A stretch of 64,000 nt of DNA from Vicinamibacteria bacterium (GCA_023701125.1 JAMPXO010000004.1:27399-91398); one strand, 5' to 3'; numbered from the stretch's first letter, positions 9,901-20,582 are shown. The notes: generated by a model from the letters alone, not told the origin. Numbers and translations are program-made.

Positions 9901-10205
9901 GCCCGGCCGGCCGGCCGGCCGCGGCTGCGCTTCTTCGCGGGCGGCGCCGTCAGCTTGCGCATGTAGGCGTCGAGCATCTCGTTCTCGTAGGTGACGGAGT
10001 TCAGGAACAGGCTCTCGACCAGGTAGCTCTTGCGTTCGTCCTCGGTCATCTGCTCGACCAGGCCGCGGATCTCCGCCATCACGTCTTCGAACGACGCCCG
10101 CAACTGGCTCTTCAGCGTGACCTCGCGGTAGAGCGCCTCGAGCACGGCCAGGATGTCGCCGTCGAGTTCGATCGTCGCTCCCTGCCGCAGCCGCACCTTA
10201 CGCAT
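9897..10205 (-). CDS. Unknown 102-aa protein with a basic RGRP tail
   Basis: No family recognised. The N-terminal part (VRLRQGATIELDGDILAVLE) looks like a short beta-hairpin plus helix, the middle is acidic and helical (EIRGLVEQMTEDERKSY), and the C-terminus is strongly basic, [12 protein letters not shown]. That tail contains RGRP, the core of an AT-hook, though a single core is weak evidence for DNA binding. No signal peptide. The ATG overlaps the STAS gene's end by 8 bases and the stop overlaps the DUF1573 start by 4, so all three are translationally coupled. It may be a regulator or scaffold in this sigma-factor operon; this is inference. Confidence 0.7.
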   Translation of the reverse strand: MRKVRLRQGATIELDGDILAVLEALYREVTLKSQLRASFEDVMAEIRGLVEQMTEDERKSYLVESLFLNSVTYENEMLDAYMRKLTAPPAKKRSRGRPAGRA

Positions 10206-10554
10206 CGCCGCGCTCCCCGCCCAGCGCCTGCACGGCGTCCTCGCAGGTCTTGTGCACCGAGACGATGCGGTGCACGCCGGTCATCGACAGCATGGTCTCG
10301 ACCCGGGGCTGCAGCGAGCACAGGTGGACGATGCCGCCGTGCTCGGCCAGCAGGCGGTGGATGTCCATCAGGCAGCCGATCGACGCGCTGTCGATGTAGC
10401 CGACCGCGCCGAGATCGACCACCAGCTTGCGGCTGCCCTGCTCGACGAGGCCGCGGACCTCGCCGAAGAAGCTCGCCAGGACGGGGTAGGTGAGCTTGCT
10501 CTCCTTGACCCTCACGATCTTCACGTCGCCCCGGCTCTCGTGGCTCAGCTCCAT
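10198..10554 (-). CDS. STAS-domain protein (anti-sigma factor antagonist type)
   Basis: 118 residues, a complete single STAS domain. VVDLGAVGYIDSASIGCLMDIHRLL contains the conserved DSxSIG segment, whose serine is phosphorylated by partner-switching kinases in SpoIIAA/RsbV proteins. The C-terminal helix region is intact. Its ATG lies inside the 3' end of the sigma factor gene (ATGGAGCTGA), an overlap of 10 bases. No anti-sigma kinase gene is seen beside it. In the family such proteins free a sigma factor by binding its anti-sigma factor; here the partner is unknown. Confidence 0.88.
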   Translation of the reverse strand: MELSHESRGDVKIVRVKESKLTYPVLASFFGEVRGLVEQGSRKLVVDLGAVGYIDSASIGCLMDIHRLLAEHGGIVHLCSLQPRVETMLSMTGVHRIVSVHKTCEDAVQALGGERGDA

Positions 10555-11168
10555 CGTTCTTTCCCCCCGCGCGCACGCGCGGCGCGGACGGCAGCCGTGC
10601 CGCGACCCGCGTGGGTCCGCAGCAGCAGCCGCGCCAGCTCTTCGCGCCCGCGATTGATCCGGCTCTTGACCGTGCCTTCCGGCAGCCCCAGCTTGTCCGC
10701 CATCTCCTGGTACGAAAGGCCGACCAGGTCGCGCAGCACTACCGCCTCGCGCAACTTGTCGGGCAACTGGTCGAGCCCGCGGCGCACGAAGCTGGTGCGA
10801 TCACGCGACTCCAGCTCGCGGTACGGGTTGCCCGAGGCGGCCGGCGCCAGGTCGAACGCCAGCAGGTCCTCGACCACCACTTCGCGCTCGCGCTTGCCCG
10901 CGCGGTAGCGGTCGATGCAGTAGTTCCGCGCCACGCTCGACAGCCAGGTGCCGAAGTCGGCGTCGCGATGGAAGCGGTCGAGGCTCTTGAAGACCTTGAG
11001 GAAGATCTCCTGGGTCAGGTCCTCGGCCTCGGCGTGGCGGCCCGTGAACTTCCAGGCGATGTGGAACACCCGCCGCCGGTAGCGGGCGACGATCTCCTCC
11101 CACGCCGCGTCGTCGCGGGCGAGGCAGCGCTCGATCAGCAGCGTGTCGGCGCGGGTGGGCGGGGCCAA
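10545..11168 (-). CDS. ECF-type RNA polymerase sigma factor
   Basis: About 207 residues with sigma region 2 (FTGRHAEAEDLTQEIFLKVF, then FGTWLSSVARNYCIDRYR) and region 4 (LPDKLREAVVLRDLVGL, then the helix-turn-helix YQEMADKLGLPEGTVKSRI). No region 1.1 or 3, so group 4. The start is uncertain: TTG at 11168, 17 bases after the stop of the upstream phospholipase-like gene, is the best fit to the family N-terminus. A basic C-terminal extension (AAVRAARARGGKERW) is present. It overlaps the STAS gene. No zinc-finger anti-sigma gene is adjacent, unlike the second ECF gene in this window. Confidence 0.85.
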   Translation of the reverse strand: MAPPTRADTLLIERCLARDDAAWEEIVARYRRRVFHIAWKFTGRHAEAEDLTQEIFLKVFKSLDRFHRDADFGTWLSSVARNYCIDRYRAGKREREVVVEDLLAFDLAPAASGNPYRELESRDRTSFVRRGLDQLPDKLREAVVLRDLVGLSYQEMADKLGLPEGTVKSRINRGREELARLLLRTHAGRGTAAVRAARARGGKERWS

Positions 11169-11185
11169 GGGCGGTCGCGGCTGCC

Positions 11186-11998
11186 TTACTTCAGCGGCGG
11201 CCGGCCGGCCGCGGTCCAGGCGGTGTACCAGAAGCTGCCGACGGCGTCGGCAGCGCGCGACAGCCGCTCGCGCAGCAGGTCGCCGAGGCGGGTTCGCGCC
11301 GCGTCGAAGTAGATCGAGCCGTAGCCCGGCTTGCCGCGCGAGGCGAGCGACTCCAGGAACAGCACGTTGTCGACCCACACGTAGCTGCTGCCCATCATCG
11401 CGAACACGTGGAGCTGCGGGTTCTCGATCAGGTGGGCGTCGTCGGTCGACAGCTTGAGCTCGCCCGCCATCGCCTCCGGGAGCTTGACCGCGAAGCGCTG
11501 GTACAGGCCGTGCTGCCCGGTCTCCGTGCCGTCGTGGTGGCGGCTGAAGTTGAGCGGGTTGGTCAGCTCGGCGACCAGCCCCGCCAGCGCGTCGGCTTCG
11601 CTCAGGATCCGCTCCTTGTCGCCGGAGCGGAACGCCTCCACCAGCCTCGCATAGCTCTCGTCGACCAGCCACGGCAGCCGGCCCACGTCACCGGCGGCGT
11701 CGCCGAAGCGGGCCTTCAACGCCTCCTCGCTGCGCGGCAGGTCCGTGAACGGGAACGGCAGCAGGCGATCGGCCAGGAAGCGCCGGTCCGGCGTGTCGGC
11801 CACCAACGTGGGCTCCAGCGCCAGCGTCGGCATCTCCAGGCGGTGGGCCTTGAAGAATTCGCGCAGGCCGCGCGGCAGCGTCTCGATCGCCTTGCCGGTC
11901 ACGGCCTGGTGGGCGACCGGGCCCCAGGCCAGCGCCAGCTGCGGCATGGCCGCCAGGGCCAGGACCAGCAGCGCGCCGCGAAGCCTCGTCGTGGTCAT
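11186..11998 (-). CDS. Secreted zinc-dependent phospholipase C / S1-P1 nuclease-fold protein
   Basis: 270 residues with a signal peptide (1-24) ending LALA before WGPVAHQ. In this fold the mature N-terminal Trp (here residue 25) is itself a zinc ligand, and a His follows shortly (His30), which fits cleavage exactly at that point. Further ligands are expected among the helical segment with FSRHHDGTETGQHG and the upstream DESYARLVEAF. Family members hydrolyse phospholipids or single-stranded nucleic acids in the periplasm or outside; which applies here is not clear. It is the first gene of the sigma/STAS/DUF1573 group, with an SD-like GGGAGAAGAG just before the ATG. Confidence 0.75.
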   Translation of the reverse strand: MTTTRLRGALLVLALAAMPQLALAWGPVAHQAVTGKAIETLPRGLREFFKAHRLEMPTLALEPTLVADTPDRRFLADRLLPFPFTDLPRSEEALKARFGDAAGDVGRLPWLVDESYARLVEAFRSGDKERILSEADALAGLVAELTNPLNFSRHHDGTETGQHGLYQRFAVKLPEAMAGELKLSTDDAHLIENPQLHVFAMMGSSYVWVDNVLFLESLASRGKPGYGSIYFDAARTRLGDLLRERLSRAADAVGSFWYTAWTAAGRPPLK

Positions 11999-12051
11999 CT
12001 CTTCTCCCGTCCCCGCCCCGCCTGGATTCCCCTAGGTTAACAGGTCGTCCG

Positions 12052-12750
12052 CTAGAGTCCGGCGCGGGCCACCGTCAACACCCGCACCTCGCGAGCGCCG
12101 GCCTGCAACAGCGCCTGTGCGCAGGCCCGGGCCGTGGCGCCCGTCGTGTACACGTCGTCGACCAGGACGACCACGCGGCCGGCCACGGCGCAACGCCGGC
12201 GGACCACGAACGCGCCCGCGACGTTGCGACGCCGCGCGGCCGCCTTGAGCCCGGCCTGGGCTGCGGTCTCGCGTCGGCGCACCAGCGCCTGGCGCTCGTG
12301 GCGCCCGCCGCAGGCGGCGGCCAGCGCCGCGGCCAGCACGTCCGACTGGTTGAAACCCCGCTCCCGCTCGCGGCGCGGGTGCAGCGGCACGGCGATCAGG
12401 GCGTGGGCGCCGTCGATCACCGCCTGGGCCTCGGGCAGCGCCAGCAGCCGCGCGGCGAGTGGCCGTGCGGCCCCCCGCCGGCGTTCGTACTTGAAGGCGT
12501 GGACCAGCGCTCGCAGCGGGCCCTCGTGAGGGCCGAGCGACGCGCCGCGCGACAGCGGTTGCAGGTCGCGCCGACAGCGCCCGCAGCGCCCGGGGGCCAG
12601 CAGCGGGGCGCCGCAGTCACAGGCCGCCGCGTGGCGCGGCAGTCGCTCCCAGCAGCCGCCGCACAGCGGACCCAGGCTCGGCCGCTCGACCCCGTGACCG
12701 CAGCCCGGGCAGTCTTCCGGAAACACCGCGGCCAGCACGGGGTCGAGCAC
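12052..12750 (-). CDS. comF: ComF family phosphoribosyltransferase-like protein
   Basis: A double zinc-ribbon-like N-terminus (CPGCG, CGGC, CDCG, CGRC pairs) is followed by a PRTase-fold domain with the PRPP loop VVVLVDDVYTTGATA and the HPRRERERGFNQSDVLA segment typical of ComF/GntX. The family is linked to DNA uptake during natural competence, which fits the presence of dprA in the same window. The start is uncertain: GTG at 12750 gives the usual short lead-in (VLDPVLAAVFPEDCPGCG), while an ATG at 12849 would overlap the DksA-type gene by 55 bases. It is the last gene of the rplU-to-comF run. Confidence 0.85.
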   Translation of the reverse strand: MLDPVLAAVFPEDCPGCGHGVERPSLGPLCGGCWERLPRHAAACDCGAPLLAPGRCGRCRRDLQPLSRGASLGPHEGPLRALVHAFKYERRRGAARPLAARLLALPEAQAVIDGAHALIAVPLHPRRERERGFNQSDVLAAALAAACGGRHERQALVRRRETAAQAGLKAAARRRNVAGAFVVRRRCAVAGRVVVLVDDVYTTGATARACAQALLQAGAREVRVLTVARAGL

Positions 12751-12794
12751 GTTCGCCCACGCCAGCGCGCCGACGCGGGCAGGGAGCGAGGCGT

Positions 12795-13148
12795 TCAGAG
12801 CAGCCCCTGCTCCTGCTTCTCCTGACAGGAGATGCAGTGGCGGGCCCACGGCACCGCCTCCAGCCGCTTCTTCTCGACGTCACCCTTGCAGCTGATGCAG
12901 GTGCCGAAGCGGCGCTCGTCGATGCGGACCAGGGCCTCCTCCACGAGCTGGAGCTGCGAGCGCTCGGTGGCCGACAGGCTGAACAGGAACTCCTTGGTGT
13001 AGGAGTTGGCGGCCTTGTCGGCGAGGTCCTGGGCGCCTTCCTCGTCCGCCGCCATGCCGTAGGCCTTGCTGCGGCCGTACGCCCGCACCATCTCGTCCTT
13101 GCGCAGGAGCAACCGCTCCTTGAAGCCCTTGATCGTCTTCTGATCCAT
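12795..13148 (-). CDS. DksA/TraR-family zinc-finger regulator
   Basis: 117 residues: a helical coiled-coil hairpin (about 1-78) followed by a C4 zinc finger, CISC at 84-87 and CISC at 105-108. Family members bind the RNA polymerase secondary channel and act with ppGpp. The acidic residues at the hairpin tip (AADEEGAQDLADKAA, 33-47) are where DksA has its functional DxxDxA motif; DLADKA here matches that pattern. It sits 6 bases after the sigma-54 activator stop on the same strand. It could be DksA itself or a paralogue. Confidence 0.85.
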   Translation of the reverse strand: MDQKTIKGFKERLLLRKDEMVRAYGRSKAYGMAADEEGAQDLADKAANSYTKEFLFSLSATERSQLQLVEEALVRIDERRFGTCISCKGDVEKKRLEAVPWARHCISCQEKQEQGLL

Positions 13149-13154
13149 GCCGGT

Positions 13155-14107
<953 letters not shown>

Positions 14108-14111
<4 letters not shown>

Positions 14112-14451
14112 CGCTCGGCGAACTCCTTGCGGGCGGCGCCGCCCCACAGCCGCTCGAGGTCGTAGAACTCGCGCGCCTTGGCCGTCATCAGGTGGATCAC
14201 CACGTCGCCGTAGTCCATCAGCACCCACTCCTGGCGCGGGTAGCCCTCGACGTGGTCGGGCCGGTAGCCGTCGGCGCGCAGGACGTCCTGGATCGCATCG
14301 CAGATCGCGACCAGCTGACGCTGGTTCTGGCCGGTGGCGAGCAGGAACACGTCGGTGAAACTGCTGTCGGGGCGCAGGTCGAGGGCGACCACGTTCTCGG
14401 CCTTCTTGTCGAGCGCGGCACGGGCGGCCTTCGCCACCAGGACGGGCAGCT

Positions 14452-14455
<4 letters not shown>
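14108..14455 (-). CDS. rsfS: Ribosomal silencing factor RsfS
   Basis: 115 residues of the RsfS/Iojap family, which binds L14 and blocks 30S joining when nutrients are scarce. Conserved parts seen are [24 protein letters not shown], then [22 protein letters not shown] and [11 protein letters not shown]. The GTG start overlaps the nadD stop (GTGA), the classical nadD-rsfS coupling found in many bacteria. Confidence 0.93.
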
Positions 14456-16106
<1,651 letters not shown>

Positions 16107-16370
16107 CTAGCTCGCGGCGGCGGGCTCGACGCAGAGGTACTGGCCGCGCGAGCCGTGGTCCTCGAACTTGACGGTGCCGTCGACCAGCGCGAACAGCGTG
16201 TGGTCCTTGGCCAGCCCCACGTTGCGGCCGGCCTTCCACTTGGTCCCGTGCTGGCGCATCAGGATCGTGCCGCCCTTGACCTTCTCGCCGCCGAAGCGCT
16301 TGACGCCGAGGCGCTGCGCGTTGCTGTCGCGGCCGTTGCGGCTGCTGCCGCCGCCTTTCTTGGTCGCCAC
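16107..16370 (-). CDS. rpmA: 50S ribosomal protein L27
   Basis: 87 residues starting at GTG; the N-terminal arm [20 protein letters not shown] reaches the peptidyl-transferase centre in the ribosome. The [20 protein letters not shown] core is fully conserved. The 75 bases between this gene and obg and the 17 bases to rplU hold no gene. Confidence 0.96.
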   Translation of the reverse strand: MATKKGGGSSRNGRDSNAQRLGVKRFGGEKVKGGTILMRQHGTKWKAGRNVGLAKDHTLFALVDGTVKFEDHGSRGQYLCVEPAAAS

Positions 16371-16387
16371 TTGTCTCTATTCTCCCG

Positions 16388-16702
16388 TCAGCCGAGCTGA
16401 ACGCGCTCGATGCGCAGCGCGGTGTAGGACTGGCGATGGCCCTGGGTCCGCCGGTAGCCCTTCCGCTTCTTGTACTGGAAGATGCGGATCTTGCGCTCGC
16501 GGCCCTGTTCGACCACGGTGCCGACCACGGACGCGCCCGCCACTTCTGGCGCGCCGACCGTGGCCCCCTTGTCCCCGGCCACGAACAGCACGTGGTCCAG
16601 GGTCACCTTGGCGCCAGCTTCGGCCGGGAGCTTCTCGACGTAGATCACGTCCCCGGGAGCGACGCGGTACTGCTTGCCGCCCGTCTTGACGATCGCGTAC
16701 AC
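16388..16702 (-). CDS. rplU: 50S ribosomal protein L21
   Basis: 104 residues, MYAIVKTGGKQYRV to the end, with KIRIFQYKKRKGYRRTQGHRQ as the conserved rRNA-binding C-terminus. Two in-frame GTG codons are possible. The second (16702) is preferred: the AGGAGG at 16710-16715 lies 7 bases before it but only 1 base before the first (16708), and E. coli L21 also begins MYA. A good promoter lies upstream. It heads rplU-rpmA-obg-nadD-rsfS. Confidence 0.96.
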   Translation of the reverse strand: MYAIVKTGGKQYRVAPGDVIYVEKLPAEAGAKVTLDHVLFVAGDKGATVGAPEVAGASVVGTVVEQGRERKIRIFQYKKRKGYRRTQGHRQSYTALRIERVQLG

Positions 16703-16723
16703 GGCCACGCCTCCTGAAGCGAA

Positions 16724-16743
16724 GGCGAGCGGAAAGACTCGCC
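16724..16743 (-). promoter_or_regulatory. Hairpin in the rplU leader
   Basis: A 6-bp perfect stem (GGCGAG at 16724-16729 and CTCGCC at 16738-16743, loop of 8) lies between the predicted start of transcription and the AGGAGG ribosome site of rplU. It could be part of an autoregulatory L21 leader, known for several bacterial groups; the evidence here is only position and pairing. Confidence 0.35.
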
Positions 16744-16755
16744 CGAAAACCCCGG

Positions 16756-16785
16756 ATTTTAGAGTCAGAACGCCCCCAAGGTCAA
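16756..16785 (-). promoter_or_regulatory. Sigma-70-type promoter of rplU
   Basis: On the minus strand TTGACC (16780-16785) and TAAAAT (16756-16761) are separated by 18 bases. Both boxes are near consensus and stand out in GC-rich DNA. This is the best housekeeping promoter in the window and would drive rplU-rpmA and probably the downstream genes. Confidence 0.65.
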
Positions 16786-16788
16786 ATC

Positions 16789-16822
16789 GGGAGCCGGCGG
16801 CGCCGGGACCCCGGGAACCCGA
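16789..16822 (-). repeat. Possible degenerate repeat copy after the barrel-fusion gene
   Basis: Read on the minus strand, the stop of the 985-residue gene is followed within two bases by GGGTTCCCGGGG, then CCGGCGCCGCCGG and a C-rich end. This resembles the start and hairpin 1 of the good repeats, with gaps. It also forms a GC hairpin that might help end transcription ahead of the rplU promoter. Confidence 0.3.
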
Positions 16823-19780
16823 TCAAAAGTCGTAGCCGATCCAGAAGTCGAAGCGGGTGTCGTTCGAGGTGACCTGCAAGTCGGTGAACTTGGTCCAGTC
16901 GAAGTGCAGCGGGTAGCCGAGGAAGAAGAACTGCAGCCCGAAGCCGTAGGACGCGCGGCCGTCGACCAGGTGGAAGCCGTCGATCGGCTCGCCGAAGACC
17001 GGGTCGTTGATGTACGAGACCCCCGGGCCGTTCTCGGCGAAGTCGGAGCGCTGGCCCTTGTACTTCGAGTGGCCGACCCCCGCGTAGACCGTGCCGCGGA
17101 CCGGGCCCAGCACGCCGATCGGGGTCAGCATCAGCTCGATGATCGGGAAGCGCAGCTCGAGGTTGGCGAAGAACCCCTCGTTGCCGGTCATCGACAGGTA
17201 GTTGACCCCGCGCAGCTCCATGTTGCCGCCGAAGTAGAACGTCTCCGGGCTCTCGCCCCACGACTTGAAGCCGCGGGCGCGGGCCGCCAGCAGCGTCGAG
17301 CCGGTCAGCCGCAGGTACTTGCGGAAGTCGCCGTCGAGGGTGTAGCGCTGGAGGCTGTTGCCGATGTTGGGGGCGAAGGCGGCGCGGGCCAGGAACGTGC
17401 TGCCGGACAGCGGCCCGAACTCGCGGAAGCGGGTGGTCTCCTGGACCAGCGCGACCGACAGCGGCGCGAGCGTGCCCGAGTAGAGGTAGCCGAAGTCACC
17501 GGCCTGGGCCGCCGCCTCCTCGACCGCCTGCTGCACGGCCGGGTTCTCGAACTCCTGGCGCAGCCGCATCAGCCCGGCCCGGAACTCCAGCCGGCGGAAC
17601 TTGTCGAGCGGGTAGATGCCGACCGCGGAGGCGCCAGTCAGGCGCTGGGTGGCGATCGCCCCTTCGCGGAAGAAGTCGTTCTGCGGGATGTAGTAGTTCG
17701 GATAGAAGAAGTAGGTGTTGTCGAAGGCCGACAGCCCGTACTGGAAGCGCCGGCTCTGGTTCAGGAACGAGGCGTCGTAGGTGCGGAAGTCGCGCACCGA
17801 GGCGATCGTCACCACCAGGTTCTTGTCCTGCAGCACGTCGGAGAAGGCTACCTGCGAGCCGCCGAAGAAGTCGCCCGCGGAGGTCACGCCCACGTTCAGC
17901 GGTGGCCGCCCCTCGAGGAAGAAGTTCTCGAACGACCGCTTGCCGCGCTTGTTCTCGGCGACCACCTGGTGGACGAGGTCGGGCTGGAAGTCGACCAGGT
18001 CGCCCTCCACCGCCACCACGTCCTGCTCGACCTCCTTCAGCGCGCGCTCGGGTTCCATCGCGTAGAGCCCGTAGCCGCCCTTGAAGTAGGAGATGAAGGC
18101 GACCCGCGACACGCCGCGGCCCGGCGCGGCCAGCACGTGGGGCGCGAGGTTGCCGCCGAGCACCTCGGTCCACTGCTGGATGACGCCGGTCTCCAGGTTC
18201 AGCGTGCGCAGGTTGAAGGTGTCGTCCTCCTCGTTCGAGGAGTAGATCAGGCCCTTGCCCTCCGGCGTCCAGGCCGGTGCCTTGTCGTCGAACGGGCCGA
18301 ACGTGAGCTGGGTCTTCTTCGACGGGTCGGCGAGCGGGAAGACCCAGATCTTCTCGTGGCCGCTGATGCGGCGGGTGTAGGCCACCGTCTTGCCGTCCGG
18401 CGAGATCCGCGGGTCGGAGTCGGCCCACGCGTCGCGGGTCAGGTTCTGCACCTGCTCGGTCTCGAGGTCGAGCAGGAACAGGTCGGAGACGCCGTCCTGC
18501 AAGGCGGCGAACAGCACCTGGCGCCCGCCCGGCAGCAGGCACGGCGCCTGCGCCTGGTCGACCGGCATCTGCACCTCGCGCAGGATGTCGCCCGACAGCG
18601 CCGAGACCAGGAACAGCGAGCGGCGCTTGTCGGTGCGGCCGAAGAAGGCCACCGCGTCGCCGTCAGGGGAGAAGTCGATCGTGCGCCCGGCCACGAAGTC
18701 GTCGTTGAACGAGATGCTCTCCCAGCGCCCGGTGTAGCCGCCGGTCAGGTTCTTGATCACCGACCCGTCGCGCGTCGACAGCAGCACCAGGTCGGCTTCG
18801 CCTTCGCCGCGGTTGCCGGTGATCGCCGCCACCATCTCGCCCGACGGCGAGGGCGCGAACGCGTACACGCCGACGTAAGGGGTCTTCTCCACGTCGGGCG
18901 CCAGGTTGATGCCGTAGTCCGAGGGCCGCTGGCGGTCGCGGAAGGGCTTGAAGCGCTCCTTCAGCCACTTCTCGAAGCCGTCGTCGAACTCGTCCGGCTT
19001 GAGCCGGAACGCCTGCATGTAGATGTCGTCGAGGCCGCCGCCGACCACCGCCTTGCGCAGCATGTAGAGGAACTGGCGGACGCCCTCCTTGCCGAAGCGG
19101 GCCTCGATGAACTCGAACGCCGCGTGGCCCATGTTGTAGGTGAGCCGCGGGTTGCCGAACGCCTCGAGCGAGCTCGTGCGACTCATCCGCGGCACCATGT
19201 CCGCGATCGCCGCGTCGCGGACCATCATCAGGTCGAGCGTCTCCCACGTCCCGCGCAGGTAGTCGGACAGGCCCTCGTCGACCCACAGCGGCACGTCGCG
19301 GCGCACCAGGCTGCGCGGGATGATGTCGAACTCGAAGATGTGGGTCAGCTCGTGGACGATCAGCCCGTACAGCTTGTCGGGTGGCTCGTCGATCGGCAGC
19401 ACCATCCGGTCGCGCACCGGCTCGGCGAACGCCATCACGCCTTCCGGCACGAAGGTCGGGTACAGGTTGGTCTGCTCGAACTCGGCGTGGGTCTTGTAGA
19501 GGATGACGGGGATCGCGAACGAGATCTCGTGCTTGAGCTCGGACGAGACCTTCTGGTAGGCGCTCTCCATGTAGGAGGCGAGCCGCGGCAGGTGCTGTTC
19601 GAACTCGGGGTAGTAATAGATCTCGAAGTGCGGCGACTTGTAGATGCGCCAGTCGAAGTCGTCGTACTTGATCTTGTTCTTGCCGAAGTAGGGCACGAAC
19701 TGGGCGTGGGCGGGCGCGGCGGGTGCCAGTGCGGCGAACAGCGCCGCCGCCGCCAGCGCACCCCCGAGCAGGCGTCGCAT
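16823..19780 (-). CDS. Peptidase-MA-like metalloprotease fused to a TolB-type propeller and an outer-membrane barrel
   Basis: 985 residues. Signal peptide at 1-26. A gluzincin peptidase domain follows, with HELTH at 143-147 and the downstream Glu in LWVDEGLSDY (about residue 169), the usual peptidase-MA arrangement. Residues about 300-560 contain PD40/TolB-like blades (for example TIDFSPDGDAVAFFGR, DPRISPDGKTVAYTRR). The last 350 residues look like an Omp85/BamA-type surface barrel: alternating strands, RGFKSWGESPETFYFGGNMELRG, and a final aromatic strand ending IGYDF. It is probably an outer-membrane-anchored protease or processing factor with its propeller and catalytic domain in the periplasm. 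It is followed by the rplU promoter and preceded by a lipoprotein and a TPR gene. Confidence 0.8.
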   Translation of the reverse strand: MRRLLGGALAAAALFAALAPAAPAHAQFVPYFGKNKIKYDDFDWRIYKSPHFEIYYYPEFEQHLPRLASYMESAYQKVSSELKHEISFAIPVILYKTHAEFEQTNLYPTFVPEGVMAFAEPVRDRMVLPIDEPPDKLYGLIVHELTHIFEFDIIPRSLVRRDVPLWVDEGLSDYLRGTWETLDLMMVRDAAIADMVPRMSRTSSLEAFGNPRLTYNMGHAAFEFIEARFGKEGVRQFLYMLRKAVVGGGLDDIYMQAFRLKPDEFDDGFEKWLKERFKPFRDRQRPSDYGINLAPDVEKTPYVGVYAFAPSPSGEMVAAITGNRGEGEADLVLLSTRDGSVIKNLTGGYTGRWESISFNDDFVAGRTIDFSPDGDAVAFFGRTDKRRSLFLVSALSGDILREVQMPVDQAQAPCLLPGGRQVLFAALQDGVSDLFLLDLETEQVQNLTRDAWADSDPRISPDGKTVAYTRRISGHEKIWVFPLADPSKKTQLTFGPFDDKAPAWTPEGKGLIYSSNEEDDTFNLRTLNLETGVIQQWTEVLGGNLAPHVLAAPGRGVSRVAFISYFKGGYGLYAMEPERALKEVEQDVVAVEGDLVDFQPDLVHQVVAENKRGKRSFENFFLEGRPPLNVGVTSAGDFFGGSQVAFSDVLQDKNLVVTIASVRDFRTYDASFLNQSRRFQYGLSAFDNTYFFYPNYYIPQNDFFREGAIATQRLTGASAVGIYPLDKFRRLEFRAGLMRLRQEFENPAVQQAVEEAAAQAGDFGYLYSGTLAPLSVALVQETTRFREFGPLSGSTFLARAAFAPNIGNSLQRYTLDGDFRKYLRLTGSTLLAARARGFKSWGESPETFYFGGNMELRGVNYLSMTGNEGFFANLELRFPIIELMLTPIGVLGPVRGTVYAGVGHSKYKGQRSDFAENGPGVSYINDPVFGEPIDGFHLVDGRASYGFGLQFFFLGYPLHFDWTKFTDLQVTSNDTRFDFWIGYDF

Positions 19781-19790
19781 CTCGCGTCTC

Positions 19791-20582
19791 CTAGCGCAGC
19801 AGGACCCGCGTGCCGCGGATCCTCTGGGGCGTGATGACGCCCAGGAAGTTGGGCAGCAGCCGGTCCATCAGCTCGAAGTAGGAGGAGAGGGCCGAGACCT
19901 TCTGCTCCTCGGAGTAGAGCACCTCCTCGGTGAACTTCTCCTTGTGCAGCGTCTCGCCGGTGCGACCGTCGACGAAGTGGAACTCGGCGGTCAGGCTGTA
20001 GCCCTTGCGCTCCTGGAAACGATTGCTGCGCACCAGCCGCGGCCGTCCCGTGGCCGGGTCACGCACCACCCGCTCGTCGCCCTGGAAGCCCGAGCGGTTC
20101 TGCTCGGCGAAGTCGACCCGGCCGGTGATGATCAGCGGGTCCTGGTACTCCTCGCCCAGCCGCCGCCAGAAGGCGGCGTCGCCCAGCACGCGGTCGGTCT
20201 CCAGCCGGTACTGCTCGCGGTCTTCCTTGGTGAACCCGGAGCCCTCGCCGAGCGCCTCCAGCGCCCGCTCCAGCGCCTCGTGGATCGGCGGCCGGTCGGG
20301 CTCCAGCACCTGCAGCCGGGTGCCGGTGTTGCGCAACTGGTTCTGCAGCAGGCGCGCCGTCTCCGAGCCGATGTCGAACTCGGCCTCGCCCAGCTCGCTG
20401 GCGAAACCCGCCACCAGCACCCGGCGGAACTTGGAGACGTCGATCTTCGACTGCAACGGGGTCTCGACCGTGACCTCGACGAAGCTCGCGCAGCCGACGC
20501 CGGAGAGGACCACGGCCAGCAGGCCGAGGTTAAGGAGTCTTCGACTCGGCAGCTTTGCGGGCCTTGCGGTTGCGCTTGTCAT
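19791..20582 (-). CDS. Lipoprotein of unknown function, 263 aa
   Basis: N-terminal leader ends in the lipobox LSGVGC, so Cys31 is the likely lipid attachment site. The rest shows VDVSKFRRVLVAGF-like beta segments, a helical middle (EALERALEALGEG) and FVDGRTGETLHKEKFTEEV near the C-terminus, a pattern seen in outer-membrane-associated stress or assembly lipoproteins but not a named family for me. Its stop lies 10 bases before the protease/barrel gene and its start overlaps the upstream TPR gene by 53 bases, so the three probably work together. Confidence 0.7.
   Translation of the reverse strand: MTSATARPAKLPSRRLLNLGLLAVVLSGVGCASFVEVTVETPLQSKIDVSKFRRVLVAGFASELGEAEFDIGSETARLLQNQLRNTGTRLQVLEPDRPPIHEALERALEALGEGSGFTKEDREQYRLETDRVLGDAAFWRRLGEEYQDPLIITGRVDFAEQNRSGFQGDERVVRDPATGRPRLVRSNRFQERKGYSLTAEFHFVDGRTGETLHKEKFTEEVLYSEEQKVSALSSYFELMDRLLPNFLGVITPQRIRGTRVLLR

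Noticed and set aside
16904..19834. Plus-strand open frame of 976 codons opposite the peptidase/barrel gene
   Set aside because: Antisense to a gene with signal peptide, zinc motif and barrel; low-complexity composition and no recognisable domain.
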